Source: Hyphomonadaceae bacterium (GTDB lineage: Bacteria > Pseudomonadota > Alphaproteobacteria > Caulobacterales > Aquidulcibacteraceae). From it: 58,689 nt of DNA. The DNA lies in NCBI GenBank assembly GCA_016791445.1, contig JAEUMP010000021.1, positions 1 through 58,689 on the forward strand. Direction: 5' to 3'. Each line of letters starts with the position of its first letter. Position 1 is the first letter of the stretch. Below are positions 10,015 through 18,138 of the stretch, piece after piece. A program made the translations under genes and the position numbers. The notes under the pieces are model-generated. The model was not told the DNA's origin. It saw only the letters and a list, made by a program, of their open reading frames with translations, and searched no databases.

Positions 10015-10938
10015 TCACGTCTTCATCACCAGAAACCCGGCCCTAGGGAAATGCACCACCACATCGCCCGCGCCTTCCGCCGTGCGGCGGATGGCGATTT
10101 CGTGCGGGCCTGCGAAGACGATCTCACCCGCGACGGGATTGCGGCCGTAGTCATCGGGCATCACGGCGACGTTCATGCCTGGCGCTAAGCCTTGCGGTTC
10201 GTCGGCGGATGAGGCGCGCGGCGATTCCGGCGAGGCATCGCGCGCGATGTTGAACGCCGTTTCGGGCGTCATGTCGGCCGGCTTCCCGTGACCGATCGCA
10301 TCCATGCGCGCGGCCCATTCGAGCAAACGCGGCGTGCCCGCCGTCACGACCTTGAAGTCTTCAAGCGAGCCCGAGCGCAGGAACCACACATTCAGGAACG
10401 CCGAGAGATCGGCAAGGCCCGGCGCGTCGCCGATGAGGAACGGCTTTCCGTGTGCGAGCTGGTCTTCCACCATCATCGCGTTCGCACGCCATTGATCGCG
10501 CATCATCGGCGCGGCCGCCTTCATCATCGCGGTGTCGAACGGGCGGCCCGACAATTCCTCCCGATCCTTGATGAAGTCCGCCGGCACCTGGTCCGCCCGC
10601 CGACCGAACACCACCGCCACCGTCACGCCGAACCAGGCGCGCTCGCCCCAGCCGCGCAGCGCGTAGCCGAGACCTGCGTTTCCGGCCGCAAGCGGCGGAT
10701 CGGGAAAGCGGCGGTCGATCTCGCGGAGAATGAGCCCCGTATCGCAATAGATGTCGGCGCCGATCTGCATCACCGGAATGCGGCGATAGCCACCGGTGAG
10801 CGGCGTGAGATAAGGGCGCGGCATGATGTTCGACTGTTCGACGCGCGACCAGGAGAGCCCCTTCATGCCCAGCGCAAGACGGATGATCTCCGCATAGGGC
10901 GACGTGGGGTATTGATGCAGGATCACGCCGCTCATCAT
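10015..10938 (-). CDS. Glutathione S-transferase family protein with C-terminal extension
   Basis: The thioredoxin-fold N-terminal domain begins SGVILHQYPTSPYAEIIRLAL, where the SPYA stretch holds the usual glutathione-contact Ser/Thr. GYRRIPVMQIGADIYCDTGLILREID supplies the conserved cis-Pro and the substrate loop. The helical C-terminal domain includes FLIGDAPGLADLSAF. At 307 residues it is some 70 longer than a plain GST; the extra tail (about residues 240-307) is beta-like, with MPDDYGRNPVAGEIVFAGPH. The upstream GST ends in ATGATGA, so the start is either 10938 or 10935 and the two genes are coupled. The substrate is unknown. Confidence 0.85.
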   Translation of the reverse strand: MMSGVILHQYPTSPYAEIIRLALGMKGLSWSRVEQSNIMPRPYLTPLTGGYRRIPVMQIGADIYCDTGLILREIDRRFPDPPLAAGNAGLGYALRGWGERAWFGVTVAVVFGRRADQVPADFIKDREELSGRPFDTAMMKAAAPMMRDQWRANAMMVEDQLAHGKPFLIGDAPGLADLSAFLNVWFLRSGSLEDFKVVTAGTPRLLEWAARMDAIGHGKPADMTPETAFNIARDASPESPRASSADEPQGLAPGMNVAVMPDDYGRNPVAGEIVFAGPHEIAIRRTAEGAGDVVVHFPRAGFLVMKT

Positions 10939-11723
10939 GCGATCTCCGTGGAGAAGCGGATGTTGCCGGCGGCCATGCCGTCGCGCACGATTTCGACGCC
11001 GCCGCTGCGCATCATCCATTCGAGACGATGGTCGCGATACTGACGCTTGAAGAGCCCGGCCTTCACCGCTTCCCCCACCTGCGCCATGCCGGCGAGCGAG
11101 GCCTGCGATTCCGCCGCCGTCAGCTTTGCGCTTTCCCGCGCCATGCAGCGCGCCACCCACGCAGCGAGCGGCGTCCCCTCCGCGGGCTTCGCGCTCGCCA
11201 GCAGATGCGGCAGCGCCGCCATGTCGGGACGTCCGAAAATCTCGCCGGCGAAGAACGGGCGGTCGCCCAGATGGCGCGTGAGGAAGGCGTGGAACTGCCC
11301 GATTTGGCGCTGCGCTTCCGTTTCGAGTTTCGCCCGCGTCGCGTCGTCGCCGCGCCGGAACACGCGCAGCTCCATCAGCCCCCAGCCGATCGCCTCAAGC
11401 TGCGTGTCCACGACCTCCTCGATCATCCGGCAACGCGCGCGGTCCGCCGGCGCGGGCGGCAGGAGCGGCGGCGCGGGCCACTTCTCTTCGATGTAGTCGA
11501 CGATGATGCGGCTCTCGAAGATCGCCACATCCCCGTCGATGAAGGCGGGCACTTCCCGGCGCGGGCTGGCGCGGCCGAAGGCGTCGTCGGTAGTCCCCAC
11601 GCCGATGCCGGTGGGCATGCGCGTCTCGAACGCCACGCCCTTCTCGCGCAGCGCCATCTTGACCTTCTGGGCGTAGGGGCTGAGCGGATGCTCCCAGACG
11701 ACGGGTTTCGCGATCACATCCAT
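10935..11723 (-). CDS. Glutathione S-transferase family protein
   Basis: The protein has 262 residues. I chose ATG 11723 because GGAGGAG lies about 5 bases upstream; the longer frame to 11807 has no such signal. The N-terminal thioredoxin fold starts VVWEHPLSPYAQKVKMALREKGV, a typical GST beta-alpha-beta, and REVPAFIDGDVAIFESRIIVDYIEE carries the conserved cis-Pro and the SNAIL/ESR-type turn. The C-terminal helical domain has FFAGEIFGRPDMAALPHLL. It is the first gene of a two-GST operon and is divergent from the acyl-CoA synthetase at 11827. It may detoxify products of the neighbouring CoA pathway, which is only an inference. Confidence 0.88.
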   Translation of the reverse strand: MDVIAKPVVWEHPLSPYAQKVKMALREKGVAFETRMPTGIGVGTTDDAFGRASPRREVPAFIDGDVAIFESRIIVDYIEEKWPAPPLLPPAPADRARCRMIEEVVDTQLEAIGWGLMELRVFRRGDDATRAKLETEAQRQIGQFHAFLTRHLGDRPFFAGEIFGRPDMAALPHLLASAKPAEGTPLAAWVARCMARESAKLTAAESQASLAGMAQVGEAVKAGLFKRQYRDHRLEWMMRSGGVEIVRDGMAAGNIRFSTEIA

Positions 11724-11826
11724 GTTTTCTCCTCCCCTCATCGGCGTCCGGGGGCGCGACAGGCGGATTGACCTTGCTATATCTGCCGCCAAGTAAGTCT
11801 CGGACAAAAGAAGCGGGGAGAAAACG

Positions 11827-13395
11827 ATGCTGGACCTTTCCCAGGTGAAGGGGATCGCGGACGTCAGCCGGGTGCAGGCTCAGGCTTACGGAGACAAGAC
11901 GGCGCTGGTGTTCGAGGGTCGTCGGACGGGGTACGAGGCGATGGACCGGGCTGCGAGCCAGGTCGGCCAGCGCCTGCGTCAGGAATGGGTGGCGCCGCAG
12001 GAGCGGATCGCGATCCTCGCCAAGAATTGCGACACCTTCTTCGAGATCTGGTTCGGCGCGGTGAAGGCGCGCGCGTGCCTCGCGCCGATCAATTTCCGTC
12101 TCGCGCCGCCGGAAATCGCCTACATCCTCAACGACTCGAAGGCGAAGGTCTTGTTCGTCGGCGCGGAATTCTACGACCTCGCCGAGAAGGCGCTCGCCGA
12201 CGTGAAGGAAAAGCCCATCGTGATCTCCCTCGATGGCGCGCGCGGCGACTGGCAGGACTATCGCGCGTGGCGCGACCGCGCGGAGGCCATCGATCCGAAC
12301 ATGGCGTCGCCGCCCGACGACGACATCATCCAGCTCTACACCTCAGGCACCACCGGCAATCCGAAGGGCGTGCAGCTCACGAACAACAATTACATCGCCT
12401 TCCTGCGCATGGCGCAGAACGTCACCGGCTTCAAATACGGCGACGACGAGGTCGTGCTGGGCGCCATGCCGCTGTTCCACGTAGGCGGCACGAACCCGAC
12501 ATTCGCGGCGCTCGCGAGCGGATCGACCGTGGCGATCCTGCGCGACATCGCACCGGGCCCGCTGCTCGATCTCATCGCGCAGGAAAAGATCAATCACGCC
12601 TTCATCGTGCCGGCGGTGATCCTGATGCTGCTGAATGCGCCGCAAATGGAAGGCGCAGAACTTTCTTCAATGCGCACGGTGTCCTACGGCGCCTCGCCCA
12701 TCGCGCAGGATGTGCTGGAGCGCGCGCAGAAACGCTTCGGCTGCAGCTTCCTGCAGTTCTACGGCATGACCGAAACCGTCGGCGCGGGGACGTACTTGCC
12801 GCCGGACGCGCACGATCCCGCGAAGGGCAAGCTGCGCTCGTGCGGGATCCCCTGGCCGGGCGTGGAGGTGAAGGTCGTCGATGCGAACGACAAGGAAGTG
12901 CCGCTCGGCGAGGTTGGCGAAATCGTGATCCGGGCGCCGATCGTCATGAAGGGCTATTTCAACAAGCCCGACGCCACTGCCGAAGCCGTGAAGGACGGCT
13001 GGATGCACACCGGCGACGCCGCCTACCAGGACGCGGAAGGCTATTTCTTCATCTACGACCGCGTGAAGGACATGATCGTGTCCGGCGGCGAGAACGTCTA
13101 TCCGGCGGAAGTGGAGAACGCCGTGTTCGGCCACCCGGCGGTCGCGGATGTGGCGGTGATCGGCGTGCCCGACGAGAAGTGGGGCGAAGCGGTCAAGGCG
13201 GTCGTGGTGCTGAAACCCGGCGCGGAGAAGGACGAGGCGTCCATCATCGCCTACGCGCGCGAGAAGGTGGCGGCCTACAAGGTTCCGAAGTCCATCGACT
13301 TCGTCGAGGCGATCCCGCGCAACGCCTCCGGCAAGGTGCTGCGCCGCGAACTGCGCAAGCCCTACTGGGAGGGCCGCGAGCGGATGGTGGGCTGA
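11827..13395 (+). CDS. Fatty-acid/aryl acyl-CoA synthetase
   Basis: This is a 522-residue ANL-superfamily enzyme of the FadD-like, medium-to-long-chain type. The P-loop is YTSGTTGNPKG (171-181). The adenylate motif is LQFYGMTETVGAGTYLP, and the hinge and lid are YDRVKDMIVSGGENVYPAEVENAVFGHPAVADVAVIG. The catalytic lysine motif near the end is NASGKVLRRELRKPYWEG. GGGGAG lies just before the ATG. It is followed after 111 bases by a feruloyl-CoA synthase-like gene on the same strand. Substrate is uncertain; aromatic acids are possible given the neighbour. Confidence 0.9.
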   Translation: MLDLSQVKGIADVSRVQAQAYGDKTALVFEGRRTGYEAMDRAASQVGQRLRQEWVAPQERIAILAKNCDTFFEIWFGAVKARACLAPINFRLAPPEIAYILNDSKAKVLFVGAEFYDLAEKALADVKEKPIVISLDGARGDWQDYRAWRDRAEAIDPNMASPPDDDIIQLYTSGTTGNPKGVQLTNNNYIAFLRMAQNVTGFKYGDDEVVLGAMPLFHVGGTNPTFAALASGSTVAILRDIAPGPLLDLIAQEKINHAFIVPAVILMLLNAPQMEGAELSSMRTVSYGASPIAQDVLERAQKRFGCSFLQFYGMTETVGAGTYLPPDAHDPAKGKLRSCGIPWPGVEVKVVDANDKEVPLGEVGEIVIRAPIVMKGYFNKPDATAEAVKDGWMHTGDAAYQDAEGYFFIYDRVKDMIVSGGENVYPAEVENAVFGHPAVADVAVIGVPDEKWGEAVKAVVVLKPGAEKDEASIIAYAREKVAAYKVPKSIDFVEAIPRNASGKVLRRELRKPYWEGRERMVG

Positions 13396-13506
13396 GGCGC
13401 CGCCACTGTCCCCTAGCGTCATCCCGCAGCGGCGCCGCTTGGCGAGACGGCTTCCGCGCGCGTAAGGTGCGGCAAAACAAAAGCCGTCGAACAAGGGAGA
13501 GACCGC

Positions 13507-15387
13507 ATGGCCGAAGGGCACGGCGCGACGAAGGCTGCGCAACCGCCGTTCAAGAAACTGCCGATGAAGGCGCCCGACGTGAGCGTCGACCGGCGACCCG
13601 ACGGCACGGTCTATCTGTGGGCCAACCACGCACCCGGCCCGCGGCCACGCTCGATCCCGCATCTCCTCGACCAGCGCGCCGGCGAACATCCCGACCGCCC
13701 GTACCTCAAGCAGCGCCTGCCCGCCGCGCCGGGCGAAGCCATCGGCCCCTGGCGCGCCGTCAGCTACGGCGACGCCAAGACGATCAGCGACAGCCTCGCG
13801 CAGGCGCTCATCGACATGGGCCTTGGTCCCGATGCGCCGCTGATGATCCTTTCGTCGAACTCCATCGAACACGCGCTGCTCACGCTCGCGGCGATGAAAG
13901 CGCGCGCGCCGGTGGCGCCGATGAGCGTGCCCTACTCGCTGATGAGCAGCGACCACGGCAAGATCCGCCACGCCCATCGCCTCGTGAAGCCGAAGGCGGT
14001 GTTCGTGCAGACCCATGCGCCGTTCGAAAAAGCGATCGCGGCGCTGCAGGAAGAAGCAGGCGGGACGCTCACCATCATCAGCGCCGATGCGGAGCCGCCG
14101 GCGGGCGTGAAGAGTTACGCCGCGCTCGCGAAGACGGCGCCGACCGCCGCTGTCGCCGCATCGATGGAAAAGATCGACGACGAGACGATCGCGAAGTTTC
14201 TGTTCACCTCCGGCTCGACGGGCATGCCGAAGGGCGTACCGCAATACCAGCGCATGCTGTGCGCGCAGATCGCGGGGTCCGAGGGATTGCGCGACGAGGA
14301 GCGCGATCCGAACCACATCCCGCAGGTACTGGACTGGATGCCGTGGAATCACATCTCCGGCGCCAATGTGAGCTTCAACGGTGCGCTGTGGAGCGGCGCC
14401 ACCTTCCACATCGACGAGGGCAAGCCCTTGCCCGGCATGTTCCAGACGACCATCCTCAATCTCTATGAGGTGAGCCCCGAAGTGTTCGGCTCCGCGCCGG
14501 TGGCGTTCGGCATGCTTGCGGAGGCGATGGAGCAGGATCCGAAGCTGCGGGCGGCGTTCTTCAAGAATCTCCGCTCGATGGGCTATGGCGGCGCGACGCT
14601 GAGCGACGATCTCTACGACCGCCTGCAGGCGCTCGCGATCGCCGAGACCGGCCAGCGCATCCCGATCAACACCATGTACGGCTCCACCGAGGCGCAGGGC
14701 ATCACAGTGGTGCACTGGGAAGTGGAGCGCGTCGGCCTCATCGGCCTTCCGCTGCCGGGCATGACGCTGAAGCTCGTGCCGTCCGGCGACAAGCTCGAAG
14801 TGCGCGTGAAGGGCCCGACGGTGACGACGGGCTATCACAACGACCCGCAGAAGACGGCGGAAGCATTCGATGAGGAAGGCTTCTACAAGCTCGGCGACGC
14901 CTGCCGCTTCGTCGATCCCGACGATCCGAAAAAGGGCCTCATCTTCGACGGCCGCGTCACTGAAGACTTCAAGCTCGACTCCGGCACGTGGGTCTCCGTC
15001 GGGACGCTGCGCCCCGATCTCGTCGCCGCCTGCAGCCCGTGGGTTTTCGACGCCGTGATCGCGGGCCAGGACAAGAAATTCATCGGCGCGCTCATCTGGC
15101 CCTCGCCTGCGGCGATGCAACTGCTCGCACAAGAGCAGTCGGACGCGCCGCCTCTCGAGCGCCTCGTGGCGCGCATCAAGGCCGGCATCGCCGAGCACAA
15201 CGCGCAAGCCACCGGCTCCTCGCGCCGCATCGGCCGTTTCATCGTGCTGACGGAGCCGCCGTCCATCGACGCCGGCGAAATCACCGACAAGGGCTATGTG
15301 AACCAGCGCCTCACGCTCGACCGCCGCAAGGCGCAGGTCGATGCGCTCTTCATGGAGCCGCCGGGTCCCGGCGTGATCGTGGTGTGA
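13507..15387 (+). CDS. Feruloyl-CoA synthase-like AMP-dependent ligase
   Basis: Feruloyl-CoA synthase activates hydroxycinnamic acids, the first step of their CoA-dependent, non-oxidative breakdown. The 626-residue length and the N-terminal VDRRPDGTVYLWANHAPGPRPRSIPHLLDQRA fit this branch of the AMP-binding family. The P-loop is FTSGSTGMPKG (233-243). TMYGSTEAQGITVVHWEVERVGLIGLPLPGMTLKLVP and the C-terminal AGEITDKGYVNQRLTLDRRKAQVDALF are also family-like; the ITDKGYVNQR stretch carries the lid lysine. GGGAGAG precedes the ATG. No enoyl-CoA hydratase/aldolase (ech) or vanillin dehydrogenase gene is adjacent, so the pathway is not confirmed. It overlaps the next gene by one base. Confidence 0.75.
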   Translation: MAEGHGATKAAQPPFKKLPMKAPDVSVDRRPDGTVYLWANHAPGPRPRSIPHLLDQRAGEHPDRPYLKQRLPAAPGEAIGPWRAVSYGDAKTISDSLAQALIDMGLGPDAPLMILSSNSIEHALLTLAAMKARAPVAPMSVPYSLMSSDHGKIRHAHRLVKPKAVFVQTHAPFEKAIAALQEEAGGTLTIISADAEPPAGVKSYAALAKTAPTAAVAASMEKIDDETIAKFLFTSGSTGMPKGVPQYQRMLCAQIAGSEGLRDEERDPNHIPQVLDWMPWNHISGANVSFNGALWSGATFHIDEGKPLPGMFQTTILNLYEVSPEVFGSAPVAFGMLAEAMEQDPKLRAAFFKNLRSMGYGGATLSDDLYDRLQALAIAETGQRIPINTMYGSTEAQGITVVHWEVERVGLIGLPLPGMTLKLVPSGDKLEVRVKGPTVTTGYHNDPQKTAEAFDEEGFYKLGDACRFVDPDDPKKGLIFDGRVTEDFKLDSGTWVSVGTLRPDLVAACSPWVFDAVIAGQDKKFIGALIWPSPAAMQLLAQEQSDAPPLERLVARIKAGIAEHNAQATGSSRRIGRFIVLTEPPSIDAGEITDKGYVNQRLTLDRRKAQVDALFMEPPGPGVIVV

Positions 15388-16547
15388 TGCGTCTCGCGGT
15401 CGCCACTGCCGGGCTTGCCCTGTTCGCGGCGGCCGCGCTCGCGCAGGATGCGAGCCCGCCCCCGCCGCTCGCCGAGCGGTTGCCGCGACCGCGCGAGGCG
15501 ATGTCCGTCACCGACGGCGGGGTGCACGCGCAGGCATTCGCGTTTTCGGGACGAGAGGATCGCATCGCCTCAGCGAAGCGCGCGCCACCCGTCTGCGAAA
15601 CGCTCCCGGACATTCGTCCTCTGGATCATATCGTCGAACGTGCGCGCGAGGCGCAGGTCGTCATCATCAACGAGGCGCACGATTCGCCACGCGACCGCCG
15701 GTTCATCGCCGATCTCGCTACGGAGCTCGCGAAGCTCGGCTTTCAGACCTATGCAGCAGAGACGCTGGACGGCGATGCGCCGCGCACGCCGGGCGCTTTC
15801 GCGCGGGCGGTCGATGGATATTACCTTCGGGAACCGGTCTTCGGCGCCCTATTCCGACAGATCGCGGCGCTGGGATACACCGTTGTCCCCTACGAGGATT
15901 TCGGCCCGCGCATCGAAGGCCGTCACTTCACCGACGCGATCAATGCGCGCGAGACCGTCCAGTCGTCGAACCTGATCAACCGCACCGTGCGACTCGATCC
16001 GGCGCAGAAAGTCCTCGTGCATGTTGGGCACAGCCACAACCGCGAGACCGTCAACCGTTTCGACGGACGCGACGTGCGGTGGATGGCGTTGCGCTTCAGG
16101 GAAATCACCGGCGTCGATCCGCTCACGATCGATCTGACGACCTACGGCGCCGAAGCGGACGGCGTCTGCGCGCCGGGTCCCGGCATCGAAACCGATCGCG
16201 ACATCTACATAGCACGCGCGCCGCTGACCTTTGAACGCAACCGTCCCGCCTGGCGCGTCGCGACAGGCGCACGTTTCGTCGACATTCCGCAGGACCTGCG
16301 CCAGCCCGGCGCGCGCACCATCATTGAAGCGCGCTACGCCAACGAACCCGACGACGCCGTCCCGGTGGACCGTGTGCTCGTCGATCCCGGCGAGGACATT
16401 CCGCTGCTTCTCCCACCTGGCCGCTACAAGGTGCGCGGCTGGACCGGGTCCGGCGGGTGGAGTGAAGCGGTCGCGCTCACGGTCGCTGCGCCACGCGCGG
16501 CGGCGCCCTCAAAAGCAAAGACGAAACAACGGAGGAAGACACGATGA
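15387..16547 (+). CDS. Secreted ChaN/TIKI-superfamily-like protein
   Basis: This 386-residue protein starts inside the stop of the upstream ligase (TGATG). A signal peptide is clear (MRLAVATAGLALFAAAALA, cleaved before QDA). VVIINEAHDSPRDRRFIADLA (91-111, with Glu96 and His98), AAETL and VHVGHSHNRE (His215, His217) resemble the metal- or haem-binding motifs of the ChaN/EreA/TIKI superfamily. The C-terminal 100 residues look beta-rich (LVDPGEDIPLLLPPGRYKVRGWTG). Its activity is unknown. It overlaps the esterase downstream by 4 bases, so ligase, this protein and esterase form one operon. Confidence 0.65.
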   Translation: MRLAVATAGLALFAAAALAQDASPPPPLAERLPRPREAMSVTDGGVHAQAFAFSGREDRIASAKRAPPVCETLPDIRPLDHIVERAREAQVVIINEAHDSPRDRRFIADLATELAKLGFQTYAAETLDGDAPRTPGAFARAVDGYYLREPVFGALFRQIAALGYTVVPYEDFGPRIEGRHFTDAINARETVQSSNLINRTVRLDPAQKVLVHVGHSHNRETVNRFDGRDVRWMALRFREITGVDPLTIDLTTYGAEADGVCAPGPGIETDRDIYIARAPLTFERNRPAWRVATGARFVDIPQDLRQPGARTIIEARYANEPDDAVPVDRVLVDPGEDIPLLLPPGRYKVRGWTGSGGWSEAVALTVAAPRAAAPSKAKTKQRRKTR

Positions 16548-17473
16548 GCCTCGATCCCGGACTGCGCGCGCTGCTCGATGTGTTCAACGCGATGCCCCAG
16601 CCCTCGCCGGAAGAAGATACGCCCGCGGCCGGGCGCGCGATGTATGTGGCGATGCGCGACCAGTTCTCCGGTCCGCAACCGGACATCGGCGTCGTGCGCG
16701 ACATCACAGTCGACGGCGCGGCCGGTCCGATCAAGGCGCGCATCTATGACAGCGTGGACGGCCAGAATCGCCCCTGCATGGTCTATTTCCACGGCGGCGG
16801 CTTCGTCATCGGCGATCTCGACAGCCACGACACCGTGTGCCGCATGTTCGCACTCGACGGCGGCTTCCGCGTGATCGCGGTGGACTACCGGCTCGCGCCC
16901 GAGCATCCCTTCCCCGCCGCGCCGGACGACTGCGTCGCGGCGACGAAGTACATCGTCGCGAACGCGGCGAAGTTCGGCGTAGATCCCGCCCGCATTGCAG
17001 TGGCGGGCGATTCCGCCGGCGGCAATCTCGCGACGGTCGTCGCGCGACATGCAGCGCAGACCGGCGGCCCGAAGATCGCGCTGCAGGTGCTGATCTATCC
17101 GGTGACGGAAATGGTGCGAGACAAGGGCTCGCGCGCCGAATTCGCCGAAGGCTATTTTCTCACCAAGGCCCGGATGGACTGGTTCGATGGACACTATACT
17201 GGCGGCAAGGCGGTGGTGGACGAACGTCTCAACCCGCTGAACCACGATGTGCCGAAGGGTCTTGCGCCCGCCTACGTCATCACCGCCGGCTTCGATCCGC
17301 TGCGCGATGAAGGTCGCGAGTACGCGGAAAAGCTGAAAGCGGCGGGCGTGCCGACAACCTATATCGACTACGCCGACCAGATCCATGGCTTCTTCAACAT
17401 GCCCGCCGTGTCGGGCGCCGCGCGCAAGGCGATCACCGATGCGGCGGCTGCGGTGGCGAAGGCGTTCGGCTAG
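16544..17473 (+). CDS. Alpha/beta hydrolase, hormone-sensitive-lipase type
   Basis: This is a 309-residue carboxylesterase of the HSL family (lipolytic family IV). The oxyanion-hole motif is HGGG (83-86), the nucleophile is Ser157 in GDSAGG, and Asp251 (AGFDPLRDEG) and His281 (QIHGFF) complete the triad. No signal peptide is present. The start ATG overlaps the stop of the ChaN-like gene. In this operon it might release the acid that the feruloyl-CoA synthase-like enzyme then activates; the location in the cytoplasm fits small esters only. Confidence 0.92.
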   Translation: MSLDPGLRALLDVFNAMPQPSPEEDTPAAGRAMYVAMRDQFSGPQPDIGVVRDITVDGAAGPIKARIYDSVDGQNRPCMVYFHGGGFVIGDLDSHDTVCRMFALDGGFRVIAVDYRLAPEHPFPAAPDDCVAATKYIVANAAKFGVDPARIAVAGDSAGGNLATVVARHAAQTGGPKIALQVLIYPVTEMVRDKGSRAEFAEGYFLTKARMDWFDGHYTGGKAVVDERLNPLNHDVPKGLAPAYVITAGFDPLRDEGREYAEKLKAAGVPTTYIDYADQIHGFFNMPAVSGAARKAITDAAAAVAKAFG

Positions 17474-17484
17474 CCGGTGGATTT

Positions 17485-17615
17485 CTTCCCCGCTTGCGGG
17501 GGAAGTCCGCGGCGCCAGCCGGGGGATGGGGGCGCTTGAACGCGCGCGCGGTCCCCTCCGTCTCACGCTCCGCGTGAGCCACCTCCCCCGTTACGCTTCG
17601 CTGCACGGAGGAGGA
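17485..17615. repeat. Two-module intergenic repeat (order A-B)
   Basis: Module A begins with hairpin arms CTTCCCC (17485-17491)/GGGGAAG (17499-17505) and ends in CCGGGGGATGGGGGCG. Module B then runs from CCCCTCCGTCTC through GAGCCACCTCCCCCG to CGGAGGAGG near 17615. The same two modules occur at 34511-34638 in the opposite order. The element lies between the convergent esterase and RNA methyltransferase genes. Confidence 0.7.
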
Positions 17616-17622
17616 AAGCGCT

Positions 17623-18138
17623 TCAGCCGCGCCTCTTGCGCACTTCCTCCATCATGTCCGGCGGCGGGCCGCCGGGCATGATCGGGCGGGCGGGCCAGCC
17701 GCCCATGGCGATGGCGCGGTCATACATGACGAGCGCGCCGGCGAGGCCGACATTCAGGCAGAACTTCGTCGGGATTTTCACGACGTGCGAACAGCGCGCC
17801 ACGGTTTCCGGGGAGAGCGAACCGCGCTCGCGCCCGAGAACATAGGCCGCGGCCGGCGGGTGCTTGAAGCTCGGCAAATCGACGGCGTCGTCGAGCAGCT
17901 CGACGCCCACCAGCGCGCAGCCCTTCGGCAAACGGAGCGCTTCGATCGAGTCGTAGGGGTAGTAGGGCACAGTGTCGAAAGCGCGCGAAGTGTCGCTGCG
18001 ATAGGCCTCGCGGACTTTCGGCGCCGCGTTGATCGTGAAGAAGAAGCTGGCGCCGAAGGCGTGCGCGGTGCGCATCAGCGCACCCAGATTCATGGGTTTC
18101 GAGATTTCCTCGGCGCCGATTCCGAAATAGCCGCGCAT
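17623..18138 (-). CDS. SpoU/TrmH-family RNA 2'-O-methyltransferase
   Basis: This is a knotted SPOUT methyltransferase acting on tRNA or rRNA; the target base is not deducible. In 171 residues it has the three SpoU motifs: SKPMNLGALMRTAHAFGASFF (motif 1), AYVLGRERGSLS (motif 2) and HVVKIPTKFCLNVGLAGALVMYD (motif 3, which forms the knot). There is no N-terminal substrate-recognition domain, as in the short members. Its first 49 bases overlap the end of the upstream ybdK-like gene. Confidence 0.88.
   Translation of the reverse strand: MRGYFGIGAEEISKPMNLGALMRTAHAFGASFFFTINAAPKVREAYRSDTSRAFDTVPYYPYDSIEALRLPKGCALVGVELLDDAVDLPSFKHPPAAAYVLGRERGSLSPETVARCSHVVKIPTKFCLNVGLAGALVMYDRAIAMGGWPARPIMPGGPPPDMMEEVRKRRG

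Noticed and set aside
12667-15207. 846-codon open frame antisense to the acyl-CoA synthetase and feruloyl-CoA synthase genes
   Set aside because: It spans two real genes and the gap between them; the translation is Arg/His/Asp-rich, typical of an antisense shadow.
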